Source: Leptospira bouyouniensis (GTDB lineage Bacteria > Spirochaetota > Leptospiria > Leptospirales > Leptospiraceae). From it: a DNA stretch of 59,875 nt. Below the pieces are notes generated by a model that saw only the letters and a list, made by a program, of their open reading frames with translations, was not told where the DNA came from and ran no database searches. Location of the stretch: assembly GCF_004769525.1 (NCBI RefSeq), contig NZ_RQFT01000018.1, positions 1-59,875 of the forward strand. The letters are read 5' to 3'. This document shows positions 27,596 through 35,826 of the stretch, in pieces (within the stretch, counting starts at the first letter, position 1; every line of letters begins with the position of its first letter). The translations under genes were made by a program, and so were the position numbers.

Positions 27596-29104
27596 ATTAT
27601 TCGGAAAATCAAATTGCAACGAAAATCCTTGGGTACCATCGATACTCAAGGTTCCTCCCATCTGTTTCTCAGCGATAATCTTTAATAAACTTAAACCTAA
27701 TTTTTTTTGGTCATTTGTATCAAATGAAGCTGGCAACCCAACACCATTATCTTTGTACTCAAAATGAGACCTATCCCCATCCATCCTAAACTTAATTGAA
27801 ATTTTAGCATTTTTGACATCAGTGAATGCATATTTTAAACTATTAGAAAGAAGCTCAGTAAAAATTAAACCGAGAGGAACAGCAGTATCTAGCAGTAGTA
27901 CACCTTGATTCGCATCCAATTGGATATCAACTCCATTCCCTAAATTTGAATACATTGTTTTCACTAACTTAGTAAGCGATAAAAGGTAATCTGATACCTG
28001 GATTTCACTCAAGTCTTTATTTTGATACAAATGATCGTGCACAAGAGACATGGTTTGAATTTTGAGAGATGTATTCTCTACAATTTTACGAATGTTTTGG
28101 TCATTTGGAAAATCTGATGATTGGATCATTAAAAGTGACCTAACGAGTTCAATTGAGTTTTTGGTTCGATGGAAAATCTCGCCAATCAGATTCTCTTTTT
28201 CCTTTAATGACTTTTGTATAACCTTTGCAAATTCTTTGTTTTCTTGTATTTCCATAGAAAGAAGCATATTTGAATGGACCAACTTTCCATAGGGTTCGTT
28301 AATCGCTGAAACAAAAACTGCATTATAAATAAACTGGAAGGCAACAACTTTAAAAATATGGCCTAGAACATTAAATATATCAAAAACACTTGTATAAACC
28401 GCAAACACCAATTCACAAAAAAAACAAATGATAAACGCAGCCAAAAAATACTGCTTTTGTTTATCAGAATGCAAAGATCTTGAAATGGAATACAATACGA
28501 TTGCCACAATCAACATGCACATGATCACCAATTCAGCTTTCTTTTTAAATGGAGTCAGGCCAACACCATGGATATATGTGTCTGGGAGAAGATGTGAATT
28601 ATATATAACCAAAAAATAAACTGAACCTACAAACAATAACGCAAAAAAAATATATAGATTCCCCCGCCTTACACTATAAGCTTTGTTTGGTTTTATAAAG
28701 ATTGCCACTATAAAAACAAGAGCAGTTATGAATCTTGCTATAAGCCAAAACTGAGTGGATTTATTGCCCGTATTGGGCGTTACAAAATCAGGCATACCTT
28801 TATAGCCCATTGTATGCATAAAATCAATAAGGCCTATCACCAAAAACCCAATGCTCAAAAAGTAAGTTTGTGCATTCCGACTCTGAGGGTAGGAAGAGTA
28901 TCCAACTCCAAAAATTGAAAACGAAACAATGAGACTAAATATCTCTGTGATATTATGAAATACAACAAATGACTCAATAGGGTATTCTTTATTGAATTGT
29001 TCGGGAAATAAACCGATACAGATCAGTGGACCGATACAAAAAACCAGTATTATCCCAAAAAACTGAATTTGTTTTAAGTTATTGAAAGACTTATAATTTC
29101 GCAT
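27575..29104 (-). CDS. Membrane histidine kinase with MASE3-like sensor
   Basis: A 509-residue protein. Residues about 10-270 contain seven or eight membrane helices with the pattern LIDFMHTMGYKGMPDFV typical of MASE3 sensor domains. The cytoplasmic part has a HisKA_2 dimerisation helix with phospho-acceptor H312 (IGEIFHRTKNSIELVRSLL), then an ATPase with the N-box ELLSNSLKYAF and DNGVGLP. There is no receiver domain and no adjacent cognate response regulator. The signal is unknown. Confidence 0.85.
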   Translation of the reverse strand: MRNYKSFNNLKQIQFFGIILVFCIGPLICIGLFPEQFNKEYPIESFVVFHNITEIFSLIVSFSIFGVGYSSYPQSRNAQTYFLSIGFLVIGLIDFMHTMGYKGMPDFVTPNTGNKSTQFWLIARFITALVFIVAIFIKPNKAYSVRRGNLYIFFALLFVGSVYFLVIYNSHLLPDTYIHGVGLTPFKKKAELVIMCMLIVAIVLYSISRSLHSDKQKQYFLAAFIICFFCELVFAVYTSVFDIFNVLGHIFKVVAFQFIYNAVFVSAINEPYGKLVHSNMLLSMEIQENKEFAKVIQKSLKEKENLIGEIFHRTKNSIELVRSLLMIQSSDFPNDQNIRKIVENTSLKIQTMSLVHDHLYQNKDLSEIQVSDYLLSLTKLVKTMYSNLGNGVDIQLDANQGVLLLDTAVPLGLIFTELLSNSLKYAFTDVKNAKISIKFRMDGDRSHFEYKDNGVGLPASFDTNDQKKLGLSLLKIIAEKQMGGTLSIDGTQGFSLQFDFPNNLYKRRV

Positions 29105-29192
29105 AGTTAGGGGGTTACACTAACAGACAGTCTGCGAATCTTCAAGTTTTAAAAAACTAGTTTCAAAAAAATGAAATTAGGAAGTTAGGGAA

Positions 29193-31070
29193 TCAGACAA
29201 TATCGAGTGAAATAAAAGTAATGTCATCCTTTAGAACTGTTCTAATAGCTGACAAACGTCCCAATAATTTTTGGTGAAACTCATTTTGTGCAAAACCCAC
29301 AAGGGGTAAAATTTCAGGATATAAGATGGAATACAAATCTTCGTTAGGTTTTAAATTTTCATACAATCCATCTGTAAAAATCAATAACCGATCGCCTTTT
29401 TTGAGTAAGACTTCCTTTTGATCATAGATAAAAGCAGGATTCACTGCAAGTAAGAGGCCAGGACATTCGACTGACTGTATTTCCAAATCTCGAATGAGAA
29501 TTAAGGGAGGATTCCCAGCAGAACTAAATGATAATTTCATCTGATCAAAATCAAAGTAAAAATATGCAGCACTGACAAACCTTGCATGCAGACTCGTGCA
29601 TAAAAATCGATTCATCTCTGTCATTAATTCCTTTGGAGAATGCATGAAACTTTTTGCGTTTCGAAAGGCAATCTTCACAGTAGAAGAATCTAATGCAGCG
29701 CTCACTCCATGCCCAGTTACATCTGCAATCACGATCCCCAATTCGTGTTCATTTGAGTCAAAATAATCATAAAAATCACCTCCGATATCATAGAGAGGTA
29801 GATAAGAAATAATTGCAGATACATGCTCCGACTTCGGTAACTCTCCAGGCAAAATCCGCATTTGGATCCGACGAGCAATTTCAAAATCTTTACGAATTGC
29901 TGATAACTGGTTTTGAGTAGATAAGTTTTCTTCTAATAAAAACCGTAGTCTTCGCCCGAGAGCGAGGGAAAACAAAATCACTTCAAATGCTGTGCCAATT
30001 TGGACACCATATCGACCAAAAGTTGTTGTTGGAAGTATGGATGCTTTTGTCAGTGAATCCACAATGACTCCCACAAACAATGTTACCCATGCTGAAACAA
30101 AAAATAGCGAAGACTTTACTCCTTTCAAATAAGAATATATCCCAGAAGAAACTAACAAAAGAAGAAAATAAGGGAATGTATAGATGAAAGAAATTTCCAT
30201 CCAATGATAAGGGATGAGAAATGAAAAGCAGGAATACACTCCGATGGTCACAGCACTTCCTAAAATCAATCTGTCCAATTTTGGATTTAAACTTTTTAAA
30301 TTGAGAAATGTAAGCGAGAAGAGTCCTACGAATAATAGAGATGCATTCACTGAAGTATTTAAGTATGGTTTAACGTTTAGATAGGCTTCAGGCATCAGCA
30401 ATTGTTTAAAAAACCCACCAAGCAAACCATAATTGATTAAGAGCGTAGTAAGATAGAGACAATAAAATAGATATGCTTTCTCTTTTACGCTCACAAAAAT
30501 CAATAAATTATAGAGTAACAAAGCAATGATGATTCCGAAATATATGCCATTGGCAATGTAGTCTCTTTCCACTCGGTCAAAGAATGTGTTTCGTGTCCAT
30601 ATCCTAAGTGGCGCTGATAGAATTCCAACATTTGATATTTTTAAATAAATCGACCTTTTTTCGTTTGGTGATAATTCGATCGGAAAAACTGGATTTCTAT
30701 GTGGAATTTCTTTTAGTTCATGAGAATCCGTGCCTTTGTATACTTTAGATTCAACTGTGTTATGAATCTTCCAAGCTAATACAACTTCGTCAACCCAAGG
30801 TGATTCAATATCTAATATATATTGAGATGGCGTTTCAGAAGGATTGATAAGTTCGAATTTTACCCAAACAAATCGTTTCCAATAACCAAAGTTATATTTC
30901 ATTTCTTCTGGTTTAGACCAAGACACTTCTTCGCTTAGCACTTGTTCTAAGGTTAAATTCTGAAAGCTATATTGTATGATTGGCCTTTCCGGTAATTTGG
31001 AAGTACAACTTGTGATAAAAGTAAAAGCAAAGAGTAGCCAGAGATTGAATTTTAAAACCCCTTGTATCAT
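29193..31070 (-). CDS. 7TMR-DISM sensor with SpoIIE-type PP2C phosphatase domain
   Basis: About 625 residues. The N-terminus is a lipoprotein-like signal (LLFAFTFITSC), followed by a periplasmic beta-sandwich (7TMR-DISMED2), seven membrane helices (7TMR-DISM), a coiled linker and a SpoIIE-type serine phosphatase: ARRIQMRILPG, IGGDFYDYFD, GIVIADVTGHGVSAAL, SSAGNPPLILI, LIFTDGLYE, DDITFISLDI. The metal-binding acids are present. I start at ATG 31070, where the signal peptide begins; an upstream ATG (31127) lacks a ribosome site. Such proteins usually control a partner-switching anti-sigma/anti-anti-sigma pathway, but no STAS or anti-sigma gene lies nearby. Confidence 0.88.
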   Translation of the reverse strand: MIQGVLKFNLWLLFAFTFITSCTSKLPERPIIQYSFQNLTLEQVLSEEVSWSKPEEMKYNFGYWKRFVWVKFELINPSETPSQYILDIESPWVDEVVLAWKIHNTVESKVYKGTDSHELKEIPHRNPVFPIELSPNEKRSIYLKISNVGILSAPLRIWTRNTFFDRVERDYIANGIYFGIIIALLLYNLLIFVSVKEKAYLFYCLYLTTLLINYGLLGGFFKQLLMPEAYLNVKPYLNTSVNASLLFVGLFSLTFLNLKSLNPKLDRLILGSAVTIGVYSCFSFLIPYHWMEISFIYTFPYFLLLLVSSGIYSYLKGVKSSLFFVSAWVTLFVGVIVDSLTKASILPTTTFGRYGVQIGTAFEVILFSLALGRRLRFLLEENLSTQNQLSAIRKDFEIARRIQMRILPGELPKSEHVSAIISYLPLYDIGGDFYDYFDSNEHELGIVIADVTGHGVSAALDSSTVKIAFRNAKSFMHSPKELMTEMNRFLCTSLHARFVSAAYFYFDFDQMKLSFSSAGNPPLILIRDLEIQSVECPGLLLAVNPAFIYDQKEVLLKKGDRLLIFTDGLYENLKPNEDLYSILYPEILPLVGFAQNEFHQKLLGRLSAIRTVLKDDITFISLDIV

Positions 31071-31204
31071 TTGATGGCGCCTACTCTTTCCTTTTTCATT
31101 GGAAGAAAAAAATTCACTCGAGATCATTCAAAAAATAGAGATAAAACTTCATTGCCAGAATTTTTAATGATCGGATACCATTGCTTTTCCAAGGAGATAC
31201 GTAC

Positions 31205-31384
31205 ATGTCAGCAAAGTTTGAAATCTACAAAGACAAAGCAGGAGAATTCCGATTCCGACTCAAAGCAGCCAATGGTGAAATCATTGCGTCTAGTGAAGGA
31301 TATTCATCAAAACAAGCTTGTGAAAACGGCGTCAAATCTGTCAAAACGAATGCCGCTGATGCAGGAATCGACGATCAAACATAA
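31205..31384 (+). CDS. YegP-like protein (DUF1508)
   Basis: A 59-residue single-repeat DUF1508 protein: FEIYKDKAGEFRFRLKAANG, EIIASSEGYSSKQACENGV. E. coli YegP has two such repeats. ATG 31205 has AAGGAG upstream, a much better start than the reading from 31181. The biological role is not known. The 3' end overlaps the convergent ppnP stop by ten bases. Confidence 0.85.
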   Translation: MSAKFEIYKDKAGEFRFRLKAANGEIIASSEGYSSKQACENGVKSVKTNAADAGIDDQT

Positions 31385-31686
31385 GAACAGCAATAATCTG
31401 TTACTGTTTCAATTTTTAATTTGAACTTGGATCCAGCAGGGACTTCAAAGGTAGCTTGGCCGTTAATTTGAAGCCATGTTTCGGATCCAGGTAACAATAC
31501 CGATAGTTTACCAGATTGGATTTCCATAATTTCTTTCTGATCCGCCCCAAATTCATACTCACCAGGCAACATGATCCCAAGGGTTTTTTTCTCTCCATTG
31601 GGGAATAAAACGGTGCGGCTTGTCACCTTGCCATCGAAATAGATATTTGCAGATTTTAGTACTGTTACGGATGTAAATGAACTCAT
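31375..31686 (-). CDS. ppnP: Pyrimidine/purine nucleoside phosphorylase PpnP
   Basis: A 103-residue single-domain cupin of the PpnP (YaiE/DUF1255) family: ANIYFDGKVTSRTVLFPNGE, LGIMLPGEYEFGADQKEIME, LSVLLPGSETW, FEVPAGSKFKLKI. PpnP splits nucleosides with phosphate to base and ribose-1-phosphate. I prefer ATG 31686, giving the family's usual length; a longer ORF from 31737 adds 17 residues without homology. Confidence 0.88.
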   Translation of the reverse strand: MSSFTSVTVLKSANIYFDGKVTSRTVLFPNGEKKTLGIMLPGEYEFGADQKEIMEIQSGKLSVLLPGSETWLQINGQATFEVPAGSKFKLKIETVTDYCCSYV

Positions 31687-31794
31687 ACGGACACGATTTC
31701 GAGGTAACGGAAGGCTTCCAAGTGATTTCTCAAGCATTTACCAAGGAAACTGGTCTAAAAAGTGTTTGCGAAATTCAGATTAGTAGGAAGGCTG

Positions 31795-32403
31795 ATGCCA
31801 GTGCCTCAAAAGATTTCCAATAAATCCGATAACAAAAAGCAACTAGCAAGGGAAAGATCAACGGAGAGGATTTTAGCCTCTGCCATTGTCCTTTTCTCAA
31901 AACACGGATTTGCCCAAACGACTATGGAAATGATCGCAAATCATGCAAAAATTTCCAAAGGGTTAGCTTACAATTATTTTAAGAGTAAAAACCAAATCTT
32001 TGAACACATCATCGATTCCCATCTAGCAAAACAGGAAAGATTTTATAACAATATCCCACCTAACCTATCTGCGAAAGAATACGTAAGGGAGTTTTTCATT
32101 CGGTCCATCCAATTTGCAAAGGAAGAAAGAAAAACGATGGTTCTAATTTCTGTTTGTTTATTCCAACCAAGTGCCGTTTCCCTTTCCAAAAAAATGATCG
32201 AAAATGTGGAAAGGCGATTTGCTCCCTTTAAAGAAGCTATGCGGGAACGATTTCGGGCTTATGGGATCAAGGATCCTGACAAAGAAATGATATTTATCAA
32301 AACATTTTTACATGGTGTGATCATGAGCCAACATTTCAACGATACCACAACGTGTACTCCTACAATCATTGAAATGTTACTCGAACGTTACGATTCTAAA
32401 TAA
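31795..32403 (+). CDS. TetR-family transcriptional regulator
   Basis: A 202-residue protein with an N-terminal TetR helix-turn-helix (ERILASAIVLFSKHGFAQTT, MEMIANHAKISKGLAYNYF) and an all-helical ligand domain. ATG 31795 follows AGGAAGG; an upstream GTG at 31762 would add 11 residues. No obvious target sits beside it: it is divergent from ppnP and convergent with the thioesterase. The ligand is unknown. Confidence 0.88.
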   Translation: MPVPQKISNKSDNKKQLARERSTERILASAIVLFSKHGFAQTTMEMIANHAKISKGLAYNYFKSKNQIFEHIIDSHLAKQERFYNNIPPNLSAKEYVREFFIRSIQFAKEERKTMVLISVCLFQPSAVSLSKKMIENVERRFAPFKEAMRERFRAYGIKDPDKEMIFIKTFLHGVIMSQHFNDTTTCTPTIIEMLLERYDSK

Positions 32404-32411
32404 GGGAAATT

Positions 32412-32885
32412 TTACTCCCCAACTCCACCTGGAATTTTTAAAATCAATAAATTGGTAGTGGCAGTCGCGAGCAATTTATCTTTTTCCGTTCTCATCTCCC
32501 CTACCATATGAATTGTTGAAAATCCTTTTGCTTCGACACTAGCTTTCACAATCACCTTTTGGTCTACAGCTACTCCCCGGATGTATTGGATATTCATATC
32601 AATGGTGGTTGTTGGGCGTTTGGCCACCAAGTAACTAAGAGGGCCAAAAGCATTATCGAATGCAGCAGCGATCACTCCGCCTTGCATCATTCCCATAGGA
32701 TTTGTTTGGTCTTTTGTGACTGGAAAAGAAACTGTTATACTTTTTCCTTTTGTGTAGGAAATGATCTCAGCATTCATGGATACAAAAATGGGAGGTGGGA
32801 CTGTGATTTTTCTTCCACCATGATTAAAATTTTCGGTCATTTCTTGTAAAATGGCCTGGGTTTCCTGGGTGCTCAATGTTTGCAT
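32412..32885 (-). CDS. PaaI-like hotdog thioesterase
   Basis: A 157-residue 4HBT protein. The key segment is NPMGMMQGGVIAAAFDNAFG, with the usual GG and an acidic residue on the central helix, followed by TTIDMNIQYIRGV and VEAKGFSTIHMVGEM. Family members hydrolyse acyl-CoA thioesters. ATG 32885 follows AAGGGA; a longer ORF to 33002 would run into the divergent regulator gene. It shares its promoter region with the TetR gene at 32979, which probably represses it. Confidence 0.86.
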   Translation of the reverse strand: MQTLSTQETQAILQEMTENFNHGGRKITVPPPIFVSMNAEIISYTKGKSITVSFPVTKDQTNPMGMMQGGVIAAAFDNAFGPLSYLVAKRPTTTIDMNIQYIRGVAVDQKVIVKASVEAKGFSTIHMVGEMRTEKDKLLATATTNLLILKIPGGVGE

Positions 32886-32898
32886 AAATTCCCTTCTT

Positions 32899-32958
32899 AT
32901 GTTACCAGCAGTAACATTTATAGAAATAAAAGCAAGAAAAAATGTTGCCATTGGTAAC
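32899..32958. promoter_or_regulatory. Paired operators between the thioesterase and TetR genes
   Basis: Two related 15-bp inverted repeats, GTTACCAGCAGTAAC (32901-32915, extended to ATGTTAC/GTAACAT at 32899-32917) and GTTGCCATTGGTAAC (32944-32958), sit 43 bp centre to centre in the 93-base divergent promoter region. They fit TetR-type operators for autorepression and thioesterase control. Confidence 0.72.
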
Positions 32959-32978
32959 TTATTTTCTAATATATCTCT

Positions 32979-33566
32979 GTGAGAAAAAACACCTACCATC
33001 ATGGAGATTTAAAAAATTCCATTATAAAATCCTGCCATAAGTTACTTCAAAAAAAAGGAATGAGTGATTTTTCCCTTAGAGAGGTAGCCAATTTATCAGG
33101 AGTTTCTCATGCGGCAGTATACCGGCATTTCCAACATAAGGATGAAGTTTTAGAAATTTTATCGGCGATTGGATTTGATCGATTGGCTTCCTTACAGAAA
33201 AAAGTCGCAAAAGACAAAAAGAATCCTGATGAATATTTTGTGAAACTTGGACTCGTATACATCCAGTTTGCTCTGAAAAATCCCAATTATTATAAACTCA
33301 TGTTCCAAACAAAACGAGAAAAAGAATCGAAACAATTAAAAAGGTCAAAACTGAGATCGTATGCCGTTCTCGTACATGGCTGTCGTTTTTACCTGAATGC
33401 TAAAAAAAGAAAAGAAAACCACAGAAGTTTTGCACTCATGTCTTGGTCACTTGTCCATGGATTTAGTAATCTAAGCTTAGAAACCAATTTTCCTAATTCC
33501 GAGGGCAAACGATTGAACCAAAGTCAAATTGAGTTGGCAGCATCGATACTACGGTATGCCACTTAA
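32979..33566 (+). CDS. TetR-family regulator with WHG-type C-terminal domain
   Basis: A 195-residue protein starting at GTG 32979. The N-terminus YHHGDLKNSIIKSC and SLREVANLSGVSHAAVYRHF form a canonical TetR DNA-binding domain. The C-terminal domain (LMSWSLVHGFSNLSL) is of the WHG type. It is divergent from the thioesterase across two matching 15-bp operators, so it probably controls an acyl-CoA or lipid-responsive function. Confidence 0.88.
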   Translation: MRKNTYHHGDLKNSIIKSCHKLLQKKGMSDFSLREVANLSGVSHAAVYRHFQHKDEVLEILSAIGFDRLASLQKKVAKDKKNPDEYFVKLGLVYIQFALKNPNYYKLMFQTKREKESKQLKRSKLRSYAVLVHGCRFYLNAKKRKENHRSFALMSWSLVHGFSNLSLETNFPNSEGKRLNQSQIELAASILRYAT

Positions 33567-33591
33567 AATTGATACAATACTGAGAACCAAA

Positions 33592-33780
33592 TTAAGAGAG
33601 ATTTACTTCCTCGAATTTCTCTAAAAATTCTGATATTTCTCTGACAAACCTCATAGGATTCTCTTTCCCATATTCGGTGTAGAAAAACATTTTTTGTCCA
33701 TCATTTGCATTTGTACAATTTTTCACTTCATCGAGTTGTAAGTATAAGTTCCCCGTTTTTTTGTGGCGATACACTTTCAT
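33592..33780 (-). CDS. Small conserved-looking protein coupled to the replication HTH gene
   Basis: A 62-residue soluble protein (MKVYRHKKTGNLYLQLDEV, KMFFYTEYGKE, FVREISEFLEKFEEV). It faintly resembles DUF1653-like YRH proteins but I do not assign a family. Its ATG overlaps the stop of the upstream winged-HTH gene (33777), so it is translated from the same message. A helper in plasmid replication or copy control is possible but not shown. Confidence 0.6.
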   Translation of the reverse strand: MKVYRHKKTGNLYLQLDEVKNCTNANDGQKMFFYTEYGKENPMRFVREISEFLEKFEEVNLS

Positions 33781-34370
33781 AAAATACCTATCTGTAATCG
33801 ATTGGATTTAAGTTTAGTTTTTTCCATCCATTGGTTCCAAATTTTTTGTAAACTTTCTTCCATAGAATCCGGCGAGTTTAAATGTGAAATTTTGGAATGT
33901 GTTGAATGAGATAAAGTCTTTTCACTCCAAATTTTAAATTCTTCAAACGAAGTGATCTTATGTAATGTATTCTTTATTTGTACTGTACTACTAGGGACGT
34001 AACAAGAATCCAATGCTGGTTTGGAATCGTTTGCGGCGGTGGTTTGGAGATTCCTAACGTTTGTTTCTGTTGTTTGGCTTGGATTTTTTTCCAATGCACG
34101 TGGTTGGAACTGAAGGATAGGTTTTAAAAAACGTCTCCTTCCGTCAAAACCAGTTTGTTCGAGAATTCCTAATTTTTTAAGTGAGGTGATGAGTCTCGAA
34201 ATGGTGTCTGCTTTTAGGCCAAGGATTTCGCTGAAATAACGATTCGATGCAAAACAACCACCGTTGTCATGGAGCGAAACGATTTCGGCAAAAAGTTTTG
34301 TTTGGCTATGGGATAGGTTTAGATTTTCAATCCAAACGGGGATCCATATTCCTTTTCGATTAGTTTTCAT
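33777..34370 (-). CDS. Winged-HTH plasmid protein A, candidate replication initiator
   Basis: A 197-residue protein. Residues about 15-90 form a winged helix-turn-helix (LSHSQTKLFAEIVSLHDNGG, CFASNRYFSEILGLKADTIS, RLITSLKKLGILEQTGFDGR). The rest is polar, with a C-terminal helix ending in KIWNQWMEKTK. ATG 34370 follows AAAAGGAACC; an upstream GTG at 34394 adds eight residues. A clear paralogue lies at 37274 on the other side of parAB. In Leptospira plasmids and the LE1 phage plasmid a rep gene sits next to parA/parB, as I recall, so a Rep or Rep-regulator role is likely. Its leader (34371-34913) contains an operator-like repeat and is opposite a structured RNA. Confidence 0.68.
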   Translation of the reverse strand: MKTNRKGIWIPVWIENLNLSHSQTKLFAEIVSLHDNGGCFASNRYFSEILGLKADTISRLITSLKKLGILEQTGFDGRRRFLKPILQFQPRALEKNPSQTTETNVRNLQTTAANDSKPALDSCYVPSSTVQIKNTLHKITSFEEFKIWSEKTLSHSTHSKISHLNSPDSMEESLQKIWNQWMEKTKLKSNRLQIGIL

Positions 34371-34431
34371 TTTAGGTTCCTTTTCCAAACCCACACAACT
34401 CCGGCTACGAGTGTTTGGTTATATTTAGCCG

Positions 34432-34450
34432 ATACATCGTTAGGATGTAT
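34432..34450. promoter_or_regulatory. Operator-like inverted repeat upstream of winged-HTH gene A
   Basis: ATACATC-GTTAG-GATGTAT, 7/7 paired with a 5-bp spacer, 62-80 bp before the start codon. Position and symmetry suit binding by a dimeric regulator, perhaps the HTH protein itself. Confidence 0.5.
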
Positions 34451-34569
34451 TGTCCCCTGCTCTCCCCTTCCCAAGTTTTGTATAAAAGAAAACAAACCTT
34501 CGGTCATAGAAAGAAGAAACGTTTTGGAAGTTCTTACGAACGTCCATCGGAACTTTTGGTAAAATTCCG

Positions 34570-34800
34570 GGTTGAACTATAACGGCATAAGTGGTAGAGC
34601 CGTGTCCGGTTGTGTGCCCCGAACGTTCCCTACATGTACAGATCTCTCCATTTTGTCAATGGAAAAAATGAGACATAATTCACCAGGAGTCTCATTGGGA
34701 CCTTTCGAGGAATCCGGGTACTGTTGTAAAGGTTTGGGTGGGGGATTTGATTGGAGTGAAAAGTCCCTGGGTTGCTACCACACTTCCCAGGGTTTTTGTT
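34570..34800 (+). ncRNA. Probable structured RNA antisense to the leader of the replication HTH gene
   Basis: The plus strand of the 543-base parB-to-HTH gap carries three hairpins in a row: CCATT/AATGG (34648-34662), AATGAGAC/GTCTCATT (34667-34696, 8/8 paired) and a terminator stem CCCTGGG/CCCAGGG with TTTTT (34765-34797). Only a weak ORF overlaps (34572-34946); it runs through the terminator and looks non-coding. Since parA, parB and the HTH gene all lie on the minus strand, a plus-strand RNA here would be antisense to the HTH leader. That is the arrangement of counter-transcribed copy-number and incompatibility RNAs. The 5' end is uncertain; 34570 is a guess near a TATAAC box. No transcription data support it. 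Confidence 0.5.
34765..34798 (+). terminator. Intrinsic terminator on the plus strand of the parB-HTH gap
   Basis: CCCTGGG (34765-34771) and CCCAGGG (34786-34792) pair perfectly across a 14-base loop and are followed at once by five Ts. Read on the minus strand the U-run is weaker, so it acts mainly on plus-strand transcripts. Confidence 0.8.
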
Positions 34801-34913
34801 CAACCCAGTTAAGGATTGAGTACAATGTAAGTGATATTGGAATTCAGTACAAGTTTTTTTCTAAAGGAAACTTAAAAAAAATCAATTCTATGAATCCATT
34901 GGTAAAACAATCT

Positions 34914-35792
34914 TTACTTCTTATACTTTCGAATTGTTTCCTCTAACATCGCTTTTTCATTCTGCAAAACAGATATTTTTTCTTTGATTTTTGCCAATTT
35001 AGATTTTAAGTCTTTGAGTTCCAATTGACTGAGTTTTGGTTTTGCCTTTGTTTGTTTGTTTGGTTTTAAGGGGCGTACATATTCGCGAAGGTCACTTCTC
35101 GAAGGGAAGTCACCCTTTTTCTCCAGTCCTTTGATCAAGTAATCAATGGCTTTTTTTCGATTTGAAACATCGAGTGGCGCAATTTCTGTAAATAGACTTG
35201 TTGGGATTTGGTAAATTGGATGAGATTTATCAGCGTTTGAGTTATGACTCGTTTCCTTTAAAATCTCAGCGTGAGTTATTTTTGTTTTTACCCATTGAGC
35301 TGATTTATTGATTCTTTTTGCCAATTGTTCGTTCGTTTCTTTGTGACGATTTTTTAATTCTTGGAGGGATAGGGCAAGGTCGGCTTCCGATAAGTCTTCT
35401 CTTTGGAGATTCTCAACCAGTTTGATTTCCGGTAATTTAGTGATGTCAATTTGTTCTACGTTTTTGACCACTGCAGGAATCGATTTGGATTTTAATAGTT
35501 TGTGTGCCCTAAACCTTCTTTCTCCATTGATGAGTTCGTATTTTCCTGCTTTTTTTCTGACAACGATTGGTTGTAATAATCCATATTGAGAAATGGAATC
35601 AGCAAGTTCTCGGATACTAGCTTCGTTAAAAGTTTTTCTCGGATTATTTTCTGTGATGATTAAATCGATTGGGATATCAATTGTCTGGTGTTGTGTCGAG
35701 TTTTCAGAACTTAAAAATGGGTTAAGAGATGATGTTCTGTTTGAGGCTTTTGATAAAATGTCGGCAGGATTAAAGTTTGTTTTGTTTTTCAT
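34914..35792 (-). CDS. parB: Plasmid partition protein ParB
   Basis: A 292-residue ParB. The N-terminal nuclease-like/CTP-binding domain shows IPIDLIITENNPRKTF, ELADSISQYGLLQPIVVRKK and the GERRFRAHKLL motif. The central HTH is LAKRINKSAQWVKTKITHAE. The tail is a Lys/Glu-rich coiled coil (residues about 240-292). It binds the parS centromere and spreads along DNA. It lies 31 bases after parA, with a perfect palindrome in between that is the likely parS. Confidence 0.92.
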   Translation of the reverse strand: MKNKTNFNPADILSKASNRTSSLNPFLSSENSTQHQTIDIPIDLIITENNPRKTFNEASIRELADSISQYGLLQPIVVRKKAGKYELINGERRFRAHKLLKSKSIPAVVKNVEQIDITKLPEIKLVENLQREDLSEADLALSLQELKNRHKETNEQLAKRINKSAQWVKTKITHAEILKETSHNSNADKSHPIYQIPTSLFTEIAPLDVSNRKKAIDYLIKGLEKKGDFPSRSDLREYVRPLKPNKQTKAKPKLSQLELKDLKSKLAKIKEKISVLQNEKAMLEETIRKYKK

Positions 35793-35804
35793 AATTATTT
35801 CATC

Positions 35805-35826
35805 TAAAGTACGCCGGCGTACTTTA
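35805..35826. promoter_or_regulatory. Candidate parS site 1 (22-bp perfect palindrome)
   Basis: The core GTACGCCGGCGTAC is extended by TAAA and TTTA to a perfect 22-bp palindrome. It spans the parA stop codon (35824-35826) and lies 13 bases before the parB start. The GC-rich core stands out in AT-rich DNA, and the same core recurs upstream of parA (36627). Confidence 0.78.

Noticed and set aside
34572..34946. 124-codon plus-strand ORF in the parB-HTH gap
   Set aside because: It runs through a strong terminator and three hairpins, overlaps the parB end, has no ribosome site and an odd Cys/Gly/Ser composition. The stretch is better read as a structured RNA.
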